64,000 nucleotides of DNA from positions 50,496 to 114,495 of the forward strand of contig NZ_AWZV01000025.1 of NCBI RefSeq assembly GCF_000472545.1, in the 5' to 3' direction. How positions within the stretch are numbered: the first letter of the stretch is position 1; the number at the start of each line of letters is the position of its first letter. The position numbers and the translations under genes were made by a program. Below the pieces are notes generated by a model that saw only the letters and a program-made list of their open reading frames with translations, did no database searches and was not told where the DNA came from. Source of the DNA: Burkholderia sp. WSM2232. Lineage in GTDB: Bacteria; Pseudomonadota; Gammaproteobacteria; Burkholderiales; Burkholderiaceae. This document shows positions 18,311 through 27,656 of the stretch, piece after piece.

Positions 18311-18773
18311 GTTTGTCTCCTTCGGTTTTATCGTGGTGCCCTGCAATGGGTGCTGACTTGCTTTCCCCGATGATGCTGGTCGACCGCTTCTGCATTGATT
18401 CGCGCATCCGGACCGCTGCGCTGGCGAGCCCGTCCCGTAGTTCTAGCACTGAATCGGCTTGCGCGGGCGACGTTTGTCGTGCGTGGGCCGCCCTGGCGCT
18501 CAACTGTGTACGATCGCGGCTGTCGCGGCCGCGTGCTGTGCGCTACGACACACAGTGCGTGAGCCTCTGGCCCGCAATATGCGTGCCACGCGCCGGGCGA
18601 GCGCTGTGCCGGGGCGGGCCGGGCGCGGTGTTGCGCGCGCCGCTGCGCGGTTGCGCAGGCAATCGTAGAATCGTCCGCGACTGGGGCGGCGTGCCGGTGC
18701 TTCGTTTCGAGCGGGGTTTCAAGGCGTGCCTGCCCCTGCCTTCCGCGTTCCTTTTCTGCTCTTCCTGGACACT
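18311..18773. other. Divergent intergenic region glgC / hydrolase
   Basis: 463 bases between two divergent genes; it must hold both promoters. I see no convincing -35/-10 pair, riboswitch or small gene. It is GC-rich with several unremarkable short inverted repeats. Confidence 0.5.
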
Positions 18774-19925
18774 ATGCCAATCAGCTTTCGCCGTTTTCCA
18801 TCGCTTGTCGCATTGAGCGTGGCCGTAGTCTGCGCCGCGTCGTTCGTCGTGGACGATGCGTCCGCCGCGTCCTCTGGCCTGCCACAAACCGACGTGCCGG
18901 TTGCGTCGTCGGCCGCTTCGGCCGCTTCGGCCAGTGACACGTCCGGCGCCGCCGCGAGTGCCGCCGGCGCGAATGCGGGCCCCGCCTACGGTCCGGAGTT
19001 GCAGGGCTTCACCTATCCGGCGCCAGTCGGGCAGTACGCGTTCACCTCGCAAGGGGTCCCGCTTCACATGGCGTACATGGACGTCAAACCGGCGCACGCA
19101 AACGGCCGCACGGCGGTGCTTCTGCACGGCAAGAATTTTTGCGCGGCAACGTGGGAGGCGACCATTGTTCGTCTGAGCGAAGCCGGCTATCGCGTGATCG
19201 CGCCCGACCAGATCGGCTTTTGCAAGTCGAGCAAGCCCGAGCACTATCAGTACAGTTTCCAGCAGCTGGCGCGCAATACGCATGCGCTGCTCGAGTCGCT
19301 CGGTGTGAAGGACGCGACGATCATCGGCCATTCGACCGGCGGCATGCTCGCCGTGCGCTACGCGCTGATGTATCCGCGCGAGACGCAGCAACTGGTGCTC
19401 GTCAATCCGATCGGTCTCGAGGACTGGAAGGCAAAGGGCGTGCCCTCGCTGTCGGTGGACGACTGGTATCAGCGCGAACTGAAGACCAGTGCCGACGGCA
19501 TTCGCCGCTACGAGCAATCCACTTACTATGCCGGCCAGTGGCGCGCCGATTACGAACCGTGGGTGCAGATGCTCGCGGGTATGTACCGTGGCCCGGGCAA
19601 GCAGATTGTCGCGTGGAATTCGGCGCTGCTTTACGACATGATCTATACGCAGCCGGTGGTCTACGAATTCGGCCAGTTGAACATGCCCACGCTACTGCTG
19701 ATCGGCCAGAAGGACACCACCGCGATCGGAAAGGACGCGGCCTCGCCCGAGGTGCGCGCGAAGATCGGCCACTATCCGGAGCTCGGCAAGGCCGCGGCCC
19801 AGGCCATTCCACATGCGACGCTGGTCGAATTCGCCGATCTCGGCCATGCACCGCAGATGCAGGACCCCGCTGCATTCCACAAGGCGCTGCTGGACGGAAT
19901 GGCAGCAGTACAGACCGGCCGCTGA
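18774..19925 (+). CDS. Exported alpha/beta hydrolase
   Basis: A 383-aa serine hydrolase with an N-terminal signal peptide (basic SFRRFPS start, hydrophobic core) and a roughly 30-residue Ala/Ser linker before the catalytic domain. The catalytic set is visible: nucleophile in IGHSTGGMLA, Asp in LLIGQKDTTA, His in DLGHAPQMQDP, with oxyanion-region HGKNFCAATWE. Substrate cannot be read from sequence. ATG 18774 is chosen to place the signal peptide at the N-terminus; an in-frame start at 18726 would add 16 hydrophobic residues. It converges on a luciferase-like monooxygenase gene. Confidence 0.85.
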   Translation: MPISFRRFPSLVALSVAVVCAASFVVDDASAASSGLPQTDVPVASSAASAASASDTSGAAASAAGANAGPAYGPELQGFTYPAPVGQYAFTSQGVPLHMAYMDVKPAHANGRTAVLLHGKNFCAATWEATIVRLSEAGYRVIAPDQIGFCKSSKPEHYQYSFQQLARNTHALLESLGVKDATIIGHSTGGMLAVRYALMYPRETQQLVLVNPIGLEDWKAKGVPSLSVDDWYQRELKTSADGIRRYEQSTYYAGQWRADYEPWVQMLAGMYRGPGKQIVAWNSALLYDMIYTQPVVYEFGQLNMPTLLLIGQKDTTAIGKDAASPEVRAKIGHYPELGKAAAQAIPHATLVEFADLGHAPQMQDPAAFHKALLDGMAAVQTGR

Positions 19926-19987
19926 GTTCGCGGGACGTGAAGGCCTAGGAGGGCTCGGAAGGGCTGGGAGAGGCTCTGAGGGCTCGG

Positions 19988-20028
19988 AAGGCCAGAAGGC
20001 CAGAAGGCCAGAAGGCCAGAAGGCCCAG
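19988..20028. repeat. 8-bp tandem array
   Basis: AAGGCCAG is repeated four times exactly (19988-20019) and a fifth time with one extra C (20020-20028). It lies in the gap after the hydrolase gene, following related GGCTCGGAAG sequences. Confidence 0.95.
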
Positions 20029-20066
20029 AAGCGCTCAGGTAGCCGGAACAAACCGTTGGACGAAGA

Positions 20067-20099
20067 AAAAAGGCGGCGCCTCGCAAGCGCCGCCTTTTT
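20067..20099. terminator. Bidirectional intrinsic terminator
   Basis: AAAAAGGCGGCGC, a 7-base loop, then GCGCCGCCTTTTT form a perfect 13-bp stem. It sits between the convergent hydrolase and monooxygenase genes and has U tracts in both directions. Confidence 0.93.
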
Positions 20100-20114
20100 C
20101 CACCCGCCGACGCT

Positions 20115-21110
20115 TCACTTCGCGTCGGCCAGTTCCTCGCGAATTTCCGCGCCGATCTCAAACGAGCGCAGCCGCGCCTTGTGATCGTAAATCTGCGCGG
20201 TGAGCATCAATTCGTCCGCATGGGTTTGCTCGATGATGGACATCAGGCTTTCGCGCACCGCGTCGCGATCGCCGATCGCCGTGCACGCGAGCGAATGCGC
20301 AACCGAACTCAGTTCCATTTCCGATGCCGCGAGCCGTTCGACCGGCGGCTGCAATTGCCCCGGCGTGCCGCGCCGCAAGTTGATGAACTGCTGCTGCAGC
20401 GACGTGAAGAGGCGCTGCGCTTCTTCCTGCGTGTCGGCTGCAAAAAGATTCACGCCGACCATCGCGTACGGCTTGTCGAGTGTCGCGGAAGGGCGGAACT
20501 GCGAACGATAAACCTGTAACGCCGTCAGCATGTAATCCGGCGCGAAGTGCGACGCAAATGCAAACGGCAAGCCGAGCGCCGCCGCGAGCTGCGCGCTGAA
20601 AAGCGACGAGCCGAGCAGCCACAGCGGCACGTGCAAGCCCGCGCCGGGCACCGCGCGAACTCGCTGGCCGGAGGCCGCGTCCGCGAAGTAGCGCTGCAAT
20701 TCGACGACGTCGTCGGGGAAAGAGTCCGCGCTGTTTTGCAGGTCGCGGCGCAGCGCGCGGGCCGTGGTCTGGTCGGTGCCGGGCGCGCGCCCAAGACCCA
20801 GGTCGATGCGGCCGGGATACAGCGACTCGAGCGTGCCGAACTGTTCTGCAATCACGAGCGGCGCGTGATTCGGCAGCATGACGCCGCCGGAACCCACACG
20901 GATCGTCTTCGTGCCGCCCGCCACGTAGCCGATCACAACCGAGGTGGCCGCGCTCGCAATGCCGGTCATGTTGTGATGCTCGGCGAGCCAGAAGCGGCGG
21001 TAGTTCCACCGTTCCGCGTGTTGGGCGAGATCGAGCGTATTCCTGAAGGCATCCGCCGGCGTGGCGCCGGCAATGACGGGCGATAGGTCGAGGACCGAGA
21101 AGGGGATCAT
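20115..21110 (-). CDS. Luciferase-like flavin monooxygenase (MsnO8/YhbW type)
   Basis: A 331-aa member of the bacterial luciferase-like superfamily, which uses reduced flavin and oxygen on varied substrates. Landmarks are SVLDLSPVIAGATPADAFRNT, FWLAEHHNMTGIASAAT, GGVMLPNHAPLVIAEQFGTLESLYPGRIDLGLGRAPGTD and GSSLFSAQLAAALGLPFAFASHF. This subgroup includes YhbW and MsnO8-like proteins; the substrate is not evident. ATG 21110 gives the conserved IPFSVLDLSP start; 46 further upstream in-frame residues look non-coding. It is divergent from a second monooxygenase 289 bases away, suggesting a shared regulatory region. Confidence 0.87.
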   Translation of the reverse strand: MIPFSVLDLSPVIAGATPADAFRNTLDLAQHAERWNYRRFWLAEHHNMTGIASAATSVVIGYVAGGTKTIRVGSGGVMLPNHAPLVIAEQFGTLESLYPGRIDLGLGRAPGTDQTTARALRRDLQNSADSFPDDVVELQRYFADAASGQRVRAVPGAGLHVPLWLLGSSLFSAQLAAALGLPFAFASHFAPDYMLTALQVYRSQFRPSATLDKPYAMVGVNLFAADTQEEAQRLFTSLQQQFINLRRGTPGQLQPPVERLAASEMELSSVAHSLACTAIGDRDAVRESLMSIIEQTHADELMLTAQIYDHKARLRSFEIGAEIREELADAK

Positions 21111-21399
21111 TGTCTGTGGTTTTGCTGTTTCTGGCGCTTTCACGCGATGGAGCATTCTCGCAAAGCTTCGGGCTTTCTGCTGGCGACGCGGCGATGTCCA
21201 CGCTTGCGAAAGGGTTTGTCGGCGGCAGCAGGTCCGCATTACATGCAAATCCGATATAGATATGGTCGATCAATATTTAACAAGCGCATGGTGCGCTGCT
21301 ACCGTGAGGACCTCGAAAACGCGCTGCGCGCGGTTTTGCAGCGAGCATCCTGCAGCGCCGTCGCCCCGCCGCGCGGCAACCATTCACGGAGGCATTCGC

Positions 21400-22515
21400 G
21401 TGTCCATCGAATTCATCGGCATGATCCAGACTCGCAAGGTGTCGGAAACACACGCGCCGCAAGGGCCCGTTATCGACATCGGCTACGTCGAGCAGTTCGC
21501 CCGCGCGCATGAGGCGGCGGGCTTCGACCGCATTCTCGTGCCGCATCACTCCACGAGCCCCGACGCGCTATTGACCGTGGCGCACGCGGCGAGCGTGACG
21601 AGCAGAGTGCACTTCATGCTCGCGCATCGTCCGGGCTTTGTTGCGCCGACGCTCGCCGCGCGGCAACTCGCCACGCTCGATCACTACTCGGGCGGCCGTC
21701 TCGCGGTGCACATCATTTCCGGCGGCGACGACGCCGAGCAGCGCCGCGACGGCGACTTCCTTTCCCACGACGAACGCTACGCGCGCACGGACGAGTACCT
21801 GCAGATCGTGCGGCGCATCTGGACCGAAGCCGCGCCGTTCGATCATCACGGCAAGTACTACCGCTTCGAACAGGGCTTTTCCGAAGTCAAGCCGCTGCAG
21901 CAGCCGCATCTTCCGGTGTATTTCGGCGGCGCGTCGGCGCCTGCGCTGGCAATTGCCGGACGTCATGCTGATGTCTACGCGCTGTGGGGCGAATCGAAGG
22001 CGCAAGTGCACGAGCAGGTGACGCGCGTGCGCGCCGAGGCCGCGAAACACGGGCGCAGCGTGCGCTTTTCGGTGTCGTTCCGGCCGATTCTCGCCTCGAC
22101 TGAAGCCGCCGCGTGGGAGCGCGCCGAGCGTATCCTCGCTGAAACGCGGCGGCTGCGCGCGGCGCAAGGGCTCGGTGTAGGCGGTCCGGCGCAAAGCGAG
22201 GGCGCACGGCGGCTACTCGCGGCAGCCGGCGATTCGGATCGCGCCGACGAACGCCTGTGGACCGGCATCGCGAAAGAAATTGGCGGACGCTCGAATTCGA
22301 CGGCACTGGTCGGCACGCCCGAGCAGGTCGCGAAGACGCTCGCCGAGTACTACGCGCTTGGCGTCACGACTTTCCTCGTGCGCGGCTTCGATCCGCTCGA
22401 AGACGCCATCGACTATGGCCGCGAACTGATTCCGGCCACGCGCGAGCGGATCGCGCGCCTCTCGAAGACTGGCAAGACAGGCAGTGTTCCGGACGGCGAG
22501 ACCGTGGCCGCCTGA
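21400..22515 (+). CDS. LLM class flavin-dependent monooxygenase (SsuD-like)
   Basis: A 371-aa luciferase-like monooxygenase closest in pattern to SsuD-type enzymes, which release sulfite from alkanesulfonates with FMNH2 and O2. Seen motifs: ARAHEAAGFDRILVPHHSTSPDAL, FMLAHRPGFVAPTLAARQLATLDHYSGGRLAVHIISGG, DEYLQIVRRIW and a C-terminal LVGTPEQVAKTLAEYYALGV ... FLVRGFDPLEDA. GTG 21400, preceded by GGAG, is the likely start; no ATG fits. Cysteine-dioxygenase-like and rhodanese genes follow on the same strand, supporting an organosulfur role. Exact substrate unknown. Confidence 0.87.
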   Translation: MSIEFIGMIQTRKVSETHAPQGPVIDIGYVEQFARAHEAAGFDRILVPHHSTSPDALLTVAHAASVTSRVHFMLAHRPGFVAPTLAARQLATLDHYSGGRLAVHIISGGDDAEQRRDGDFLSHDERYARTDEYLQIVRRIWTEAAPFDHHGKYYRFEQGFSEVKPLQQPHLPVYFGGASAPALAIAGRHADVYALWGESKAQVHEQVTRVRAEAAKHGRSVRFSVSFRPILASTEAAAWERAERILAETRRLRAAQGLGVGGPAQSEGARRLLAAAGDSDRADERLWTGIAKEIGGRSNSTALVGTPEQVAKTLAEYYALGVTTFLVRGFDPLEDAIDYGRELIPATRERIARLSKTGKTGSVPDGETVAA

Positions 22516-22680
22516 ACGGCGGGGCGAGGCGCACGCTTGGGGCCTTTCGGCCGTGTCGACATTGCACCGCCTTGGACCGCGACCTTGCGGGCAGCGCGCG
22601 CTAACAGTGCATCCATGACATGCGCGGGTTCGCGAAACCTCGCGCATTCCAATCTTTGGAACTATCCTTCAAGGTTACCG

Positions 22681-23289
22681 ATGACCGCTACTTTGCGATC
22701 GGACCGGCTGCGCGCGTTCGTCGGCCGGATCGCGTCGCTCGTCGACAGCGAAATACCCGAAGCCGCGCTACTTGAGGCGGGCGGCGCCGCGCTCGGCGAA
22801 TTGATTGCCCATGACGACTGGCTCCCCGACGCCTTCGCGCAGCCCCACCCCGAGCGCTATCAGCAGTTCCTGCTGCATGCGGATTCGCGCCAGCGCTTTT
22901 CGATTGTCAGTTTCGTGTGGGGACCGGGTCAGGCCACGCCGGTGCACGATCACACGGTATGGGGCTTGATCGGCGTGCTACGTGGCGCGGAAATTGCGCA
23001 GCGATACCGTGTCACGGCACAGGGCGAGATTGTCGAGCAGGGCGCTCCGGAGCGTCTTGCCAGAGGCGCCGTGGATGCGGTGTCGCCGCGCATCGGCGAT
23101 ATTCATCGCGTGAGCAATGCATTTGGTGACCGTACGTCGATCAGCATTCACGTGTACGGTGGGAATATCGGTGCCGTGAGCCGTTCGGTGTATCCCGGCG
23201 GAATGGCCCGCAAAACGTTTGTGTCCGGCTATTCGAACGACGTGTTGCCGAACATCTGGAATGTGTCGAAGGAGTCCCCGATCCCATGA
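22681..23289 (+). CDS. Cysteine dioxygenase-like cupin
   Basis: A 202-aa cupin of the cysteine/3-mercaptopropionate dioxygenase family. The iron-binding histidine triad is visible as His89 and His91 in ATPVHDHTVWGLIGVL and His142 in GDIHRVSN. Enzymes of this family oxidise a thiol to a sulfinate; which thiol is used here cannot be read. ATG 22681 starts the family-like region. Its stop overlaps the ATG of the rhodanese gene (ATGA), so the two proteins are translationally coupled. That fits sulfinate and sulfane-sulfur handling in one pathway. Confidence 0.87.
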   Translation: MTATLRSDRLRAFVGRIASLVDSEIPEAALLEAGGAALGELIAHDDWLPDAFAQPHPERYQQFLLHADSRQRFSIVSFVWGPGQATPVHDHTVWGLIGVLRGAEIAQRYRVTAQGEIVEQGAPERLARGAVDAVSPRIGDIHRVSNAFGDRTSISIHVYGGNIGAVSRSVYPGGMARKTFVSGYSNDVLPNIWNVSKESPIP

Positions 23290-24887
23290 CTTTCGTGAAA
23301 GATTTTCGTACCCGATCTTATGCAGACGTGCGCCGCGCACTGCTCGAACGCGAGGAACTCGCCTTCGTCGACGTGCGCGAGGAAGACCCGCACGCGCGCA
23401 GTCATCCGCTTTTTGCTGCGAACCTGCCGCTGTCGCGGCTCGAACTGGACGCGCCGGTGCGCCTGCCGCGCCGCGATGTGCCGATCGTCGTGCTCGACGA
23501 CGGCGAAGGACTGGCCGCGCGCGCCGCCGCGCGCTTCGACAGCCTCGGCTACACGGACGTTGCGTTGCTCGAAGGCGGCTTGCAAGGTTGGCGCAAGGCG
23601 GGCGGCGAGTTGTTCCAGGACGTCAACGTGCCGAGCAAGGCATTCGGCGAACTGGTGGAAAGCGTGCGCCATACGCCGTCGCTGCCGGCGCAGCAGGTGC
23701 AGGCGTTGCTCGATCGCGAAGAGAACGTGGTCGTGCTCGACGCGCGCCGTTACGACGAGTATCAGACCATGAACATTCCCGGCAGTATCAGCGTGCCGGG
23801 AGCGGAACTCGTGCTGCGCGCGCGCGAGCTTGCGCCGGACCCTGCCACGCGCATCATCGTCAATTGCGCGGGACGCACGCGCAGCATCATCGGCGCGCAG
23901 TCGCTGATCAACGCGGGGCTCCCCAATCCGGTTGCCGCGCTGCGCAACGGCACCATCGGCTGGACGCTCGCGGGGCAGCCGCTCGCGCACGGCAGTTCGC
24001 GTCGCCCTGGTCCGGTCGTGGACGACGCGCTGCGTCTCATCGCGGCCGACGGCGCGCGCTCGGTCGCGGATCGCGCGAAAGTGGGCCGCACGTCGCGCGA
24101 CGAAGCGCGCCGCTGGGCCGACGAAGCGGTGCGCACCGTCTATCGCTTCGATGTACGCACGCCCGAGGAATACGAAGCCGGGCACGTGCCGGGCTTCCGG
24201 TCTGCGCCCGGCGGCCAGCTCGTGCAGGAAACGGAAATGTTCGCGCCGGTGCGCGGCGCACGCGTGATTCTCGCGGATAGCGACGGCGTGCGCGCCAACA
24301 TGACCGCCTCATGGCTCGCGCAGATGAACGTCGAGGTCTACGTGGTGGACGGCCTGACCGCCGCCGATTTCGCTGAAAAAGGCGCGGCTCCCGCCGCGCG
24401 CTTCGCGCCGCAGCCGCCCGACGCGGAAGAAATCGCCCCCGCCGAACTCGCCGCGCTGCTGCAGTCGCCGGGCACCGTCGTGCTCGATTTCACGAGCAGC
24501 GCGAACTATGTGAAGCGCCACATTGCGGGCGCGTGGTTCGTGATCCGTAGTCAGCTCGAAACGGCGCTGCACAAGCTGCCTGACGCGCGCCGCTATGTAC
24601 TCACCTGCGGCAGCAGTCTGCTCGCGCGCTTTGCTGCGCCCGAGGTGGCGGCGCTGACCGGCAAGCCAGTCCAGGTGCTGACTGGCGGCACGGCCGCGTG
24701 GATCGAAGCGGGCCTGCCGGTGGAAAGCGGCGAGACGCGGATGGCGTCGCCGCGCATCGACCGTTACCGGCGTCCGTATGAGGGCACCGACAACGCGCGC
24801 GAGGCGATGAACGCATATCTGGAGTGGGAGTATGGGCTCGTCGCCCAACTCGCGCGCGATGGCACGCACGGGTTCCATGTGATCTGA
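23286..24887 (+). CDS. Four-domain rhodanese sulfurtransferase
   Basis: A 533-aa protein built of four rhodanese-homology domains at about residues 10-112, 132-235, 270-365 and 384-485. Domain 2 has an active-site loop with Cys194 (NCAGRTRS) and domain 4 has Cys441 (TCGSSLLA). The corresponding loops of domain 1 (LDDGEG) and domain 3 (ADSDGV) lack the cysteine, so active and inactive domains alternate. Rhodaneses move sulfane sulfur through a Cys persulfide. Coupling by a 4-base overlap to the cysteine-dioxygenase-like gene suggests a joint role in thiol catabolism. Confidence 0.88.
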   Translation: MTFVKDFRTRSYADVRRALLEREELAFVDVREEDPHARSHPLFAANLPLSRLELDAPVRLPRRDVPIVVLDDGEGLAARAAARFDSLGYTDVALLEGGLQGWRKAGGELFQDVNVPSKAFGELVESVRHTPSLPAQQVQALLDREENVVVLDARRYDEYQTMNIPGSISVPGAELVLRARELAPDPATRIIVNCAGRTRSIIGAQSLINAGLPNPVAALRNGTIGWTLAGQPLAHGSSRRPGPVVDDALRLIAADGARSVADRAKVGRTSRDEARRWADEAVRTVYRFDVRTPEEYEAGHVPGFRSAPGGQLVQETEMFAPVRGARVILADSDGVRANMTASWLAQMNVEVYVVDGLTAADFAEKGAAPAARFAPQPPDAEEIAPAELAALLQSPGTVVLDFTSSANYVKRHIAGAWFVIRSQLETALHKLPDARRYVLTCGSSLLARFAAPEVAALTGKPVQVLTGGTAAWIEAGLPVESGETRMASPRIDRYRRPYEGTDNAREAMNAYLEWEYGLVAQLARDGTHGFHVI

Positions 24888-24943
24888 ACGTCAGTTGCGC
24901 CGGCGGGTCGAGACATCTGGTCCGCCTCGCCCCCGCAGCAGAC

Positions 24944-25879
24944 TCACGCAGCGCTCTGCAACCCGCGCCTGTCGGGCTGGGCGCTGCGCATCTCCTTGAA
25001 CTGCCGCGCGATCACCGCACCGAGCCGCTCCACCGGCTGTTGCAATTTGCCGAGCACGCGCGGCTGCACGAGCCAGATGTCGATGAGCGGCTTGAAGTCG
25101 CTGATCGGCACTACGTCGAGCATGTCGGCATAGCTGCTCGCGGCGAGCAGCGGCAAGGGCACGAGCCCGAGGCCGTGACCGTCTGCGACAAGCTGCAACT
25201 GCAGTTCGGTGCCGAGCGTTTCCAGATTCAGCCTGAGCGCGAGTCCGAGACCTGTCAGCGCACGCTGCAGGCCGTCGCGGAATCCGCAGCCGTCCGGATT
25301 CAACACCCAACCCAGCGACTGGCACTCGGCAAGCGTGTGCGTGCGTTTCCTGACAAGCCCCTTGCGGGCGACCACCGCCAGTTTGATGCGGCCGAGCGAA
25401 CGCGCCGAAAGCGTGTCGTTAAAGGTCTTGTTGGCGGGCAGCAGCATCGCGGCGACGTCCAGCTCGCCGTCTTCCAGCTGTTCGAGCAACTGGCTGCTCC
25501 AGCCGGTGGAGGCGCGCGTCTGCAAATCGGGGTAGGCCGCTTTCACCGCGCGCAGCGCTTCGCCAAGCGCAATATCGGCGACGGTCTGCGCGACGCCCAC
25601 GCGCAGCGTGCCGATGGGCGGCGTGTCGGTCGCGACGATTTCGCGCAGTACGTCCAGTTCTCGCTGGATCACCCGGCATTGCTCATACACCACGCGGCCG
25701 GTTGCCGTCGCCTTGAGCGGACGCGTGTTGCGGTCGAGCAATTCGACGCCGAGCGCTTCCTCGAAATTCTGCAGGCGGCGCGTGACGGCCGGCTGCGTGA
25801 GCCCGAGGCTGAGCGCCGCCTGCTGCAGCGACTGACAGCGAATAACTGTGACGTAAGCGTCGATTTCGTCGATCTTCAT
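24944..25879 (-). CDS. LysR-family transcriptional regulator
   Basis: A 311-aa LysR regulator: N-terminal winged helix (DEIDAYVTVIRCQSLQQAALSLGLTQPAVTRRLQNFEEALGVELLDR) and C-terminal effector domain. It is transcribed divergently from an SsuA-like binding protein gene and convergently with the rhodanese gene. LysR proteins usually control the divergent neighbour, so the SsuA-like gene is the likely target and perhaps the sulfur genes too. Co-inducer unknown. The intergenic AT-rich stretch around 25950-26000 probably holds its binding site. Confidence 0.92.
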   Translation of the reverse strand: MKIDEIDAYVTVIRCQSLQQAALSLGLTQPAVTRRLQNFEEALGVELLDRNTRPLKATATGRVVYEQCRVIQRELDVLREIVATDTPPIGTLRVGVAQTVADIALGEALRAVKAAYPDLQTRASTGWSSQLLEQLEDGELDVAAMLLPANKTFNDTLSARSLGRIKLAVVARKGLVRKRTHTLAECQSLGWVLNPDGCGFRDGLQRALTGLGLALRLNLETLGTELQLQLVADGHGLGLVPLPLLAASSYADMLDVVPISDFKPLIDIWLVQPRVLGKLQQPVERLGAVIARQFKEMRSAQPDRRGLQSAA

Positions 25880-26095
25880 GATGCGCGATGGGGTTGGTTC
25901 GTGCGCCTGATGATACCTGCGGCGCGAATACGGGGGACCTGGCCGCCAACAAAAATTCGCATATTTGCTTAGAAGAATAATGCGTTTGTCTTATATGGGG
26001 CGTTGCGCTTATCGTCGCTGAACTTTGCAGGAATTCGAATCGCAGGCCATTACTCGCACGCCATAACCATGATGCCTTTCGGCCCGCCTTATACG

Positions 26096-27055
26096 ATGTT
26101 TTCCGTGCTGCCTCGCACCTTCGTCAAAGCGCTTGCCGGCGCTGCGCTCGCGCTTTGCGCAGTGTTGTGCACGACGTCAGGGCACGCTGCAGACCTTCCG
26201 GTTCTCAAGGTCGGCGACCAGTCGTTGCAGACGCGCGGCATTCTCGAAGCCTCCGGCCAGTTGAAGGACCTGCCGTACAAGATCGAATGGTTCAATTTTC
26301 CGGCGGCGCAGCCGCTTGGCGAAGCGCTGAACGCGGGCGCCGTGGATGTGGGCGGCCTCGGGGACGCGCCGCTCGTGTTCGCGCTCGCCGCCGGCGCGCG
26401 GGTGCGGGCGGTGGCGGCGACGCGCTCCGATCCGCTCGATCTCGCCATCGTGGTGGATCCGCATTCGCCGCTTGCGGATGTCGCGAGTCTGAAGGGCAAG
26501 CGCCTTGCGACGACGCGCGGCTCGATTGGCCACTACCTCGCGCTCGCTGCGCTGAAAAGGGCCAATCTCGCGGCGAGCGAAGTCACGTTCGTGTTTCTTG
26601 CGCCCGCCGACGCGAAGGCCGCACTTGCCTCTGGCAGCGTTGACGCCTGGTCGGTGTGGGATCCCTATACGGCGCTCGGCGAATCGCGCGATCACGACCG
26701 CATCATCGCTAACGGCGTGGGTTTGTCGGAGGGGCTCAGCTATCAGGTCGCGACCGAGGCGGCGATTGCCGGCAAACGCGCGCAACTGGCCGACTTTCTG
26801 CGGCGCGTGGCGATCGGCCAGCGCTGGGCGCTTACGCATCCGGACGAGGTGGCGGCCATGCAATCGCGCGTGACCGGCTTGCCGACCGATGTGCTGAAGA
26901 CGGTTTACCAGCGCGGCCAGGTGCATCCCGTTGCCATCGACGACACGGTCATCGCCGCGCAGCAGCGCACCGCCGACACCTACGAAGCGGCCAACGTGAT
27001 ACGCACGCATCTTGACGTGCGCGCAAGCTTTGACCGCAGCTTCCCGCTGCCGTGA
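26096..27055 (+). CDS. Sulfonate/nitrate-type ABC transporter binding protein (SsuA-like)
   Basis: A 319-aa periplasmic binding protein. A signal peptide (SVLPRTFVKALAGAALALCAVL, cleaved near GHAAD) precedes LPVLKVGDQSLQTRGILEASGQL, YKIEWFNFPAAQPLGEALNAGAVDVGGLGDAPLVFALAAGARVRAVA and LKGKRLATTRGSIGHYLAL, the pattern of SsuA-like aliphatic sulfonate binding proteins. ATG 26096 gives the cleanest signal peptide; ATG 26069 is an alternative. No permease or ATPase gene follows, so transport partners must lie elsewhere. It is divergent from the LysR gene. Confidence 0.88.
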   Translation: MFSVLPRTFVKALAGAALALCAVLCTTSGHAADLPVLKVGDQSLQTRGILEASGQLKDLPYKIEWFNFPAAQPLGEALNAGAVDVGGLGDAPLVFALAAGARVRAVAATRSDPLDLAIVVDPHSPLADVASLKGKRLATTRGSIGHYLALAALKRANLAASEVTFVFLAPADAKAALASGSVDAWSVWDPYTALGESRDHDRIIANGVGLSEGLSYQVATEAAIAGKRAQLADFLRRVAIGQRWALTHPDEVAAMQSRVTGLPTDVLKTVYQRGQVHPVAIDDTVIAAQQRTADTYEAANVIRTHLDVRASFDRSFPLP

Positions 27056-27656
27056 TTCGCACCGCGCGGCGCCGCGAAATCCTCTGCCAATTCGGTGTAA
27101 ACGCGCTCTCGTCTAAAGCCGCCGATCCCGTTAGATTAGGCTCACTTGGAAGGCTTTATGAGGGGACCAGGGCGACCAGACAAGCAGCGGTTCGCTACTT
27201 CCGTCGCTGGCGCAAGGTGAACGGCCAAGGTCGTTTATCGCCGCACCGGAACAGGACCGCTGCGCGTCGTCCCACACTGCCGTGTCGTTCAAACGGGGTT
27301 TTGTCCTCCGACCTGCGTCTTCCTTCTCCGGCGTACTGACCGTACCCGCCTTTACGAAAGCTTCAATGTCCCTGTCATGGGCGACGCTTTGCACGGCGTC
27401 GCCTTTTTGCTTTCTGTTGCGTCTGTTGCTGTTTGCAATACATCTCGCGCGGTTACCCCGATCGTCGAAAAAATGCCTGACGTACCGCGTTTTGCGCGCA
27501 CCGGGCCGGGATGACGGCGTGTTGGCGGACGCGTGTGCGCGCTCGCGGTTTTTGCGTTGCGCGGTTATCCTGTAGCGCGCCCCGACCAAGTGCGGCGGGG
27601 CATCACAACATGACCGGTGCGGGCCCTCGCGTGCGCACTGCTACAGGAAATTCGCT
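27056..27656. other. Intergenic region, possible small RNA
   Basis: 600 bases without a credible protein gene. From about 27130 (GTTAGATTAGGCT, promoter-like) to the intrinsic terminator at 27380-27408 there is room for a plus-strand transcript of roughly 250-280 bases with several GC-rich hairpins. It matches no RNA family I can identify: not RNase P, tmRNA or SRP RNA. The right part carries the upstream region of the lipoprotein gene. Confidence 0.35.
27380..27408 (+). terminator. Intrinsic terminator with no gene directly before it
   Basis: GGCGACGC, an 8-base loop, GCGTCGCC, then TTTTT. It is 325 bases beyond the SsuA-like stop, so it either ends a long 3' untranslated region or an unannotated small RNA. 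Confidence 0.8.

Noticed and set aside
27131..27589. Minus-strand open frame of about 150 codons between the SsuA-like and lipoprotein genes
   Set aside because: It crosses a clear plus-strand terminator, has polar low-complexity content and no start signal.
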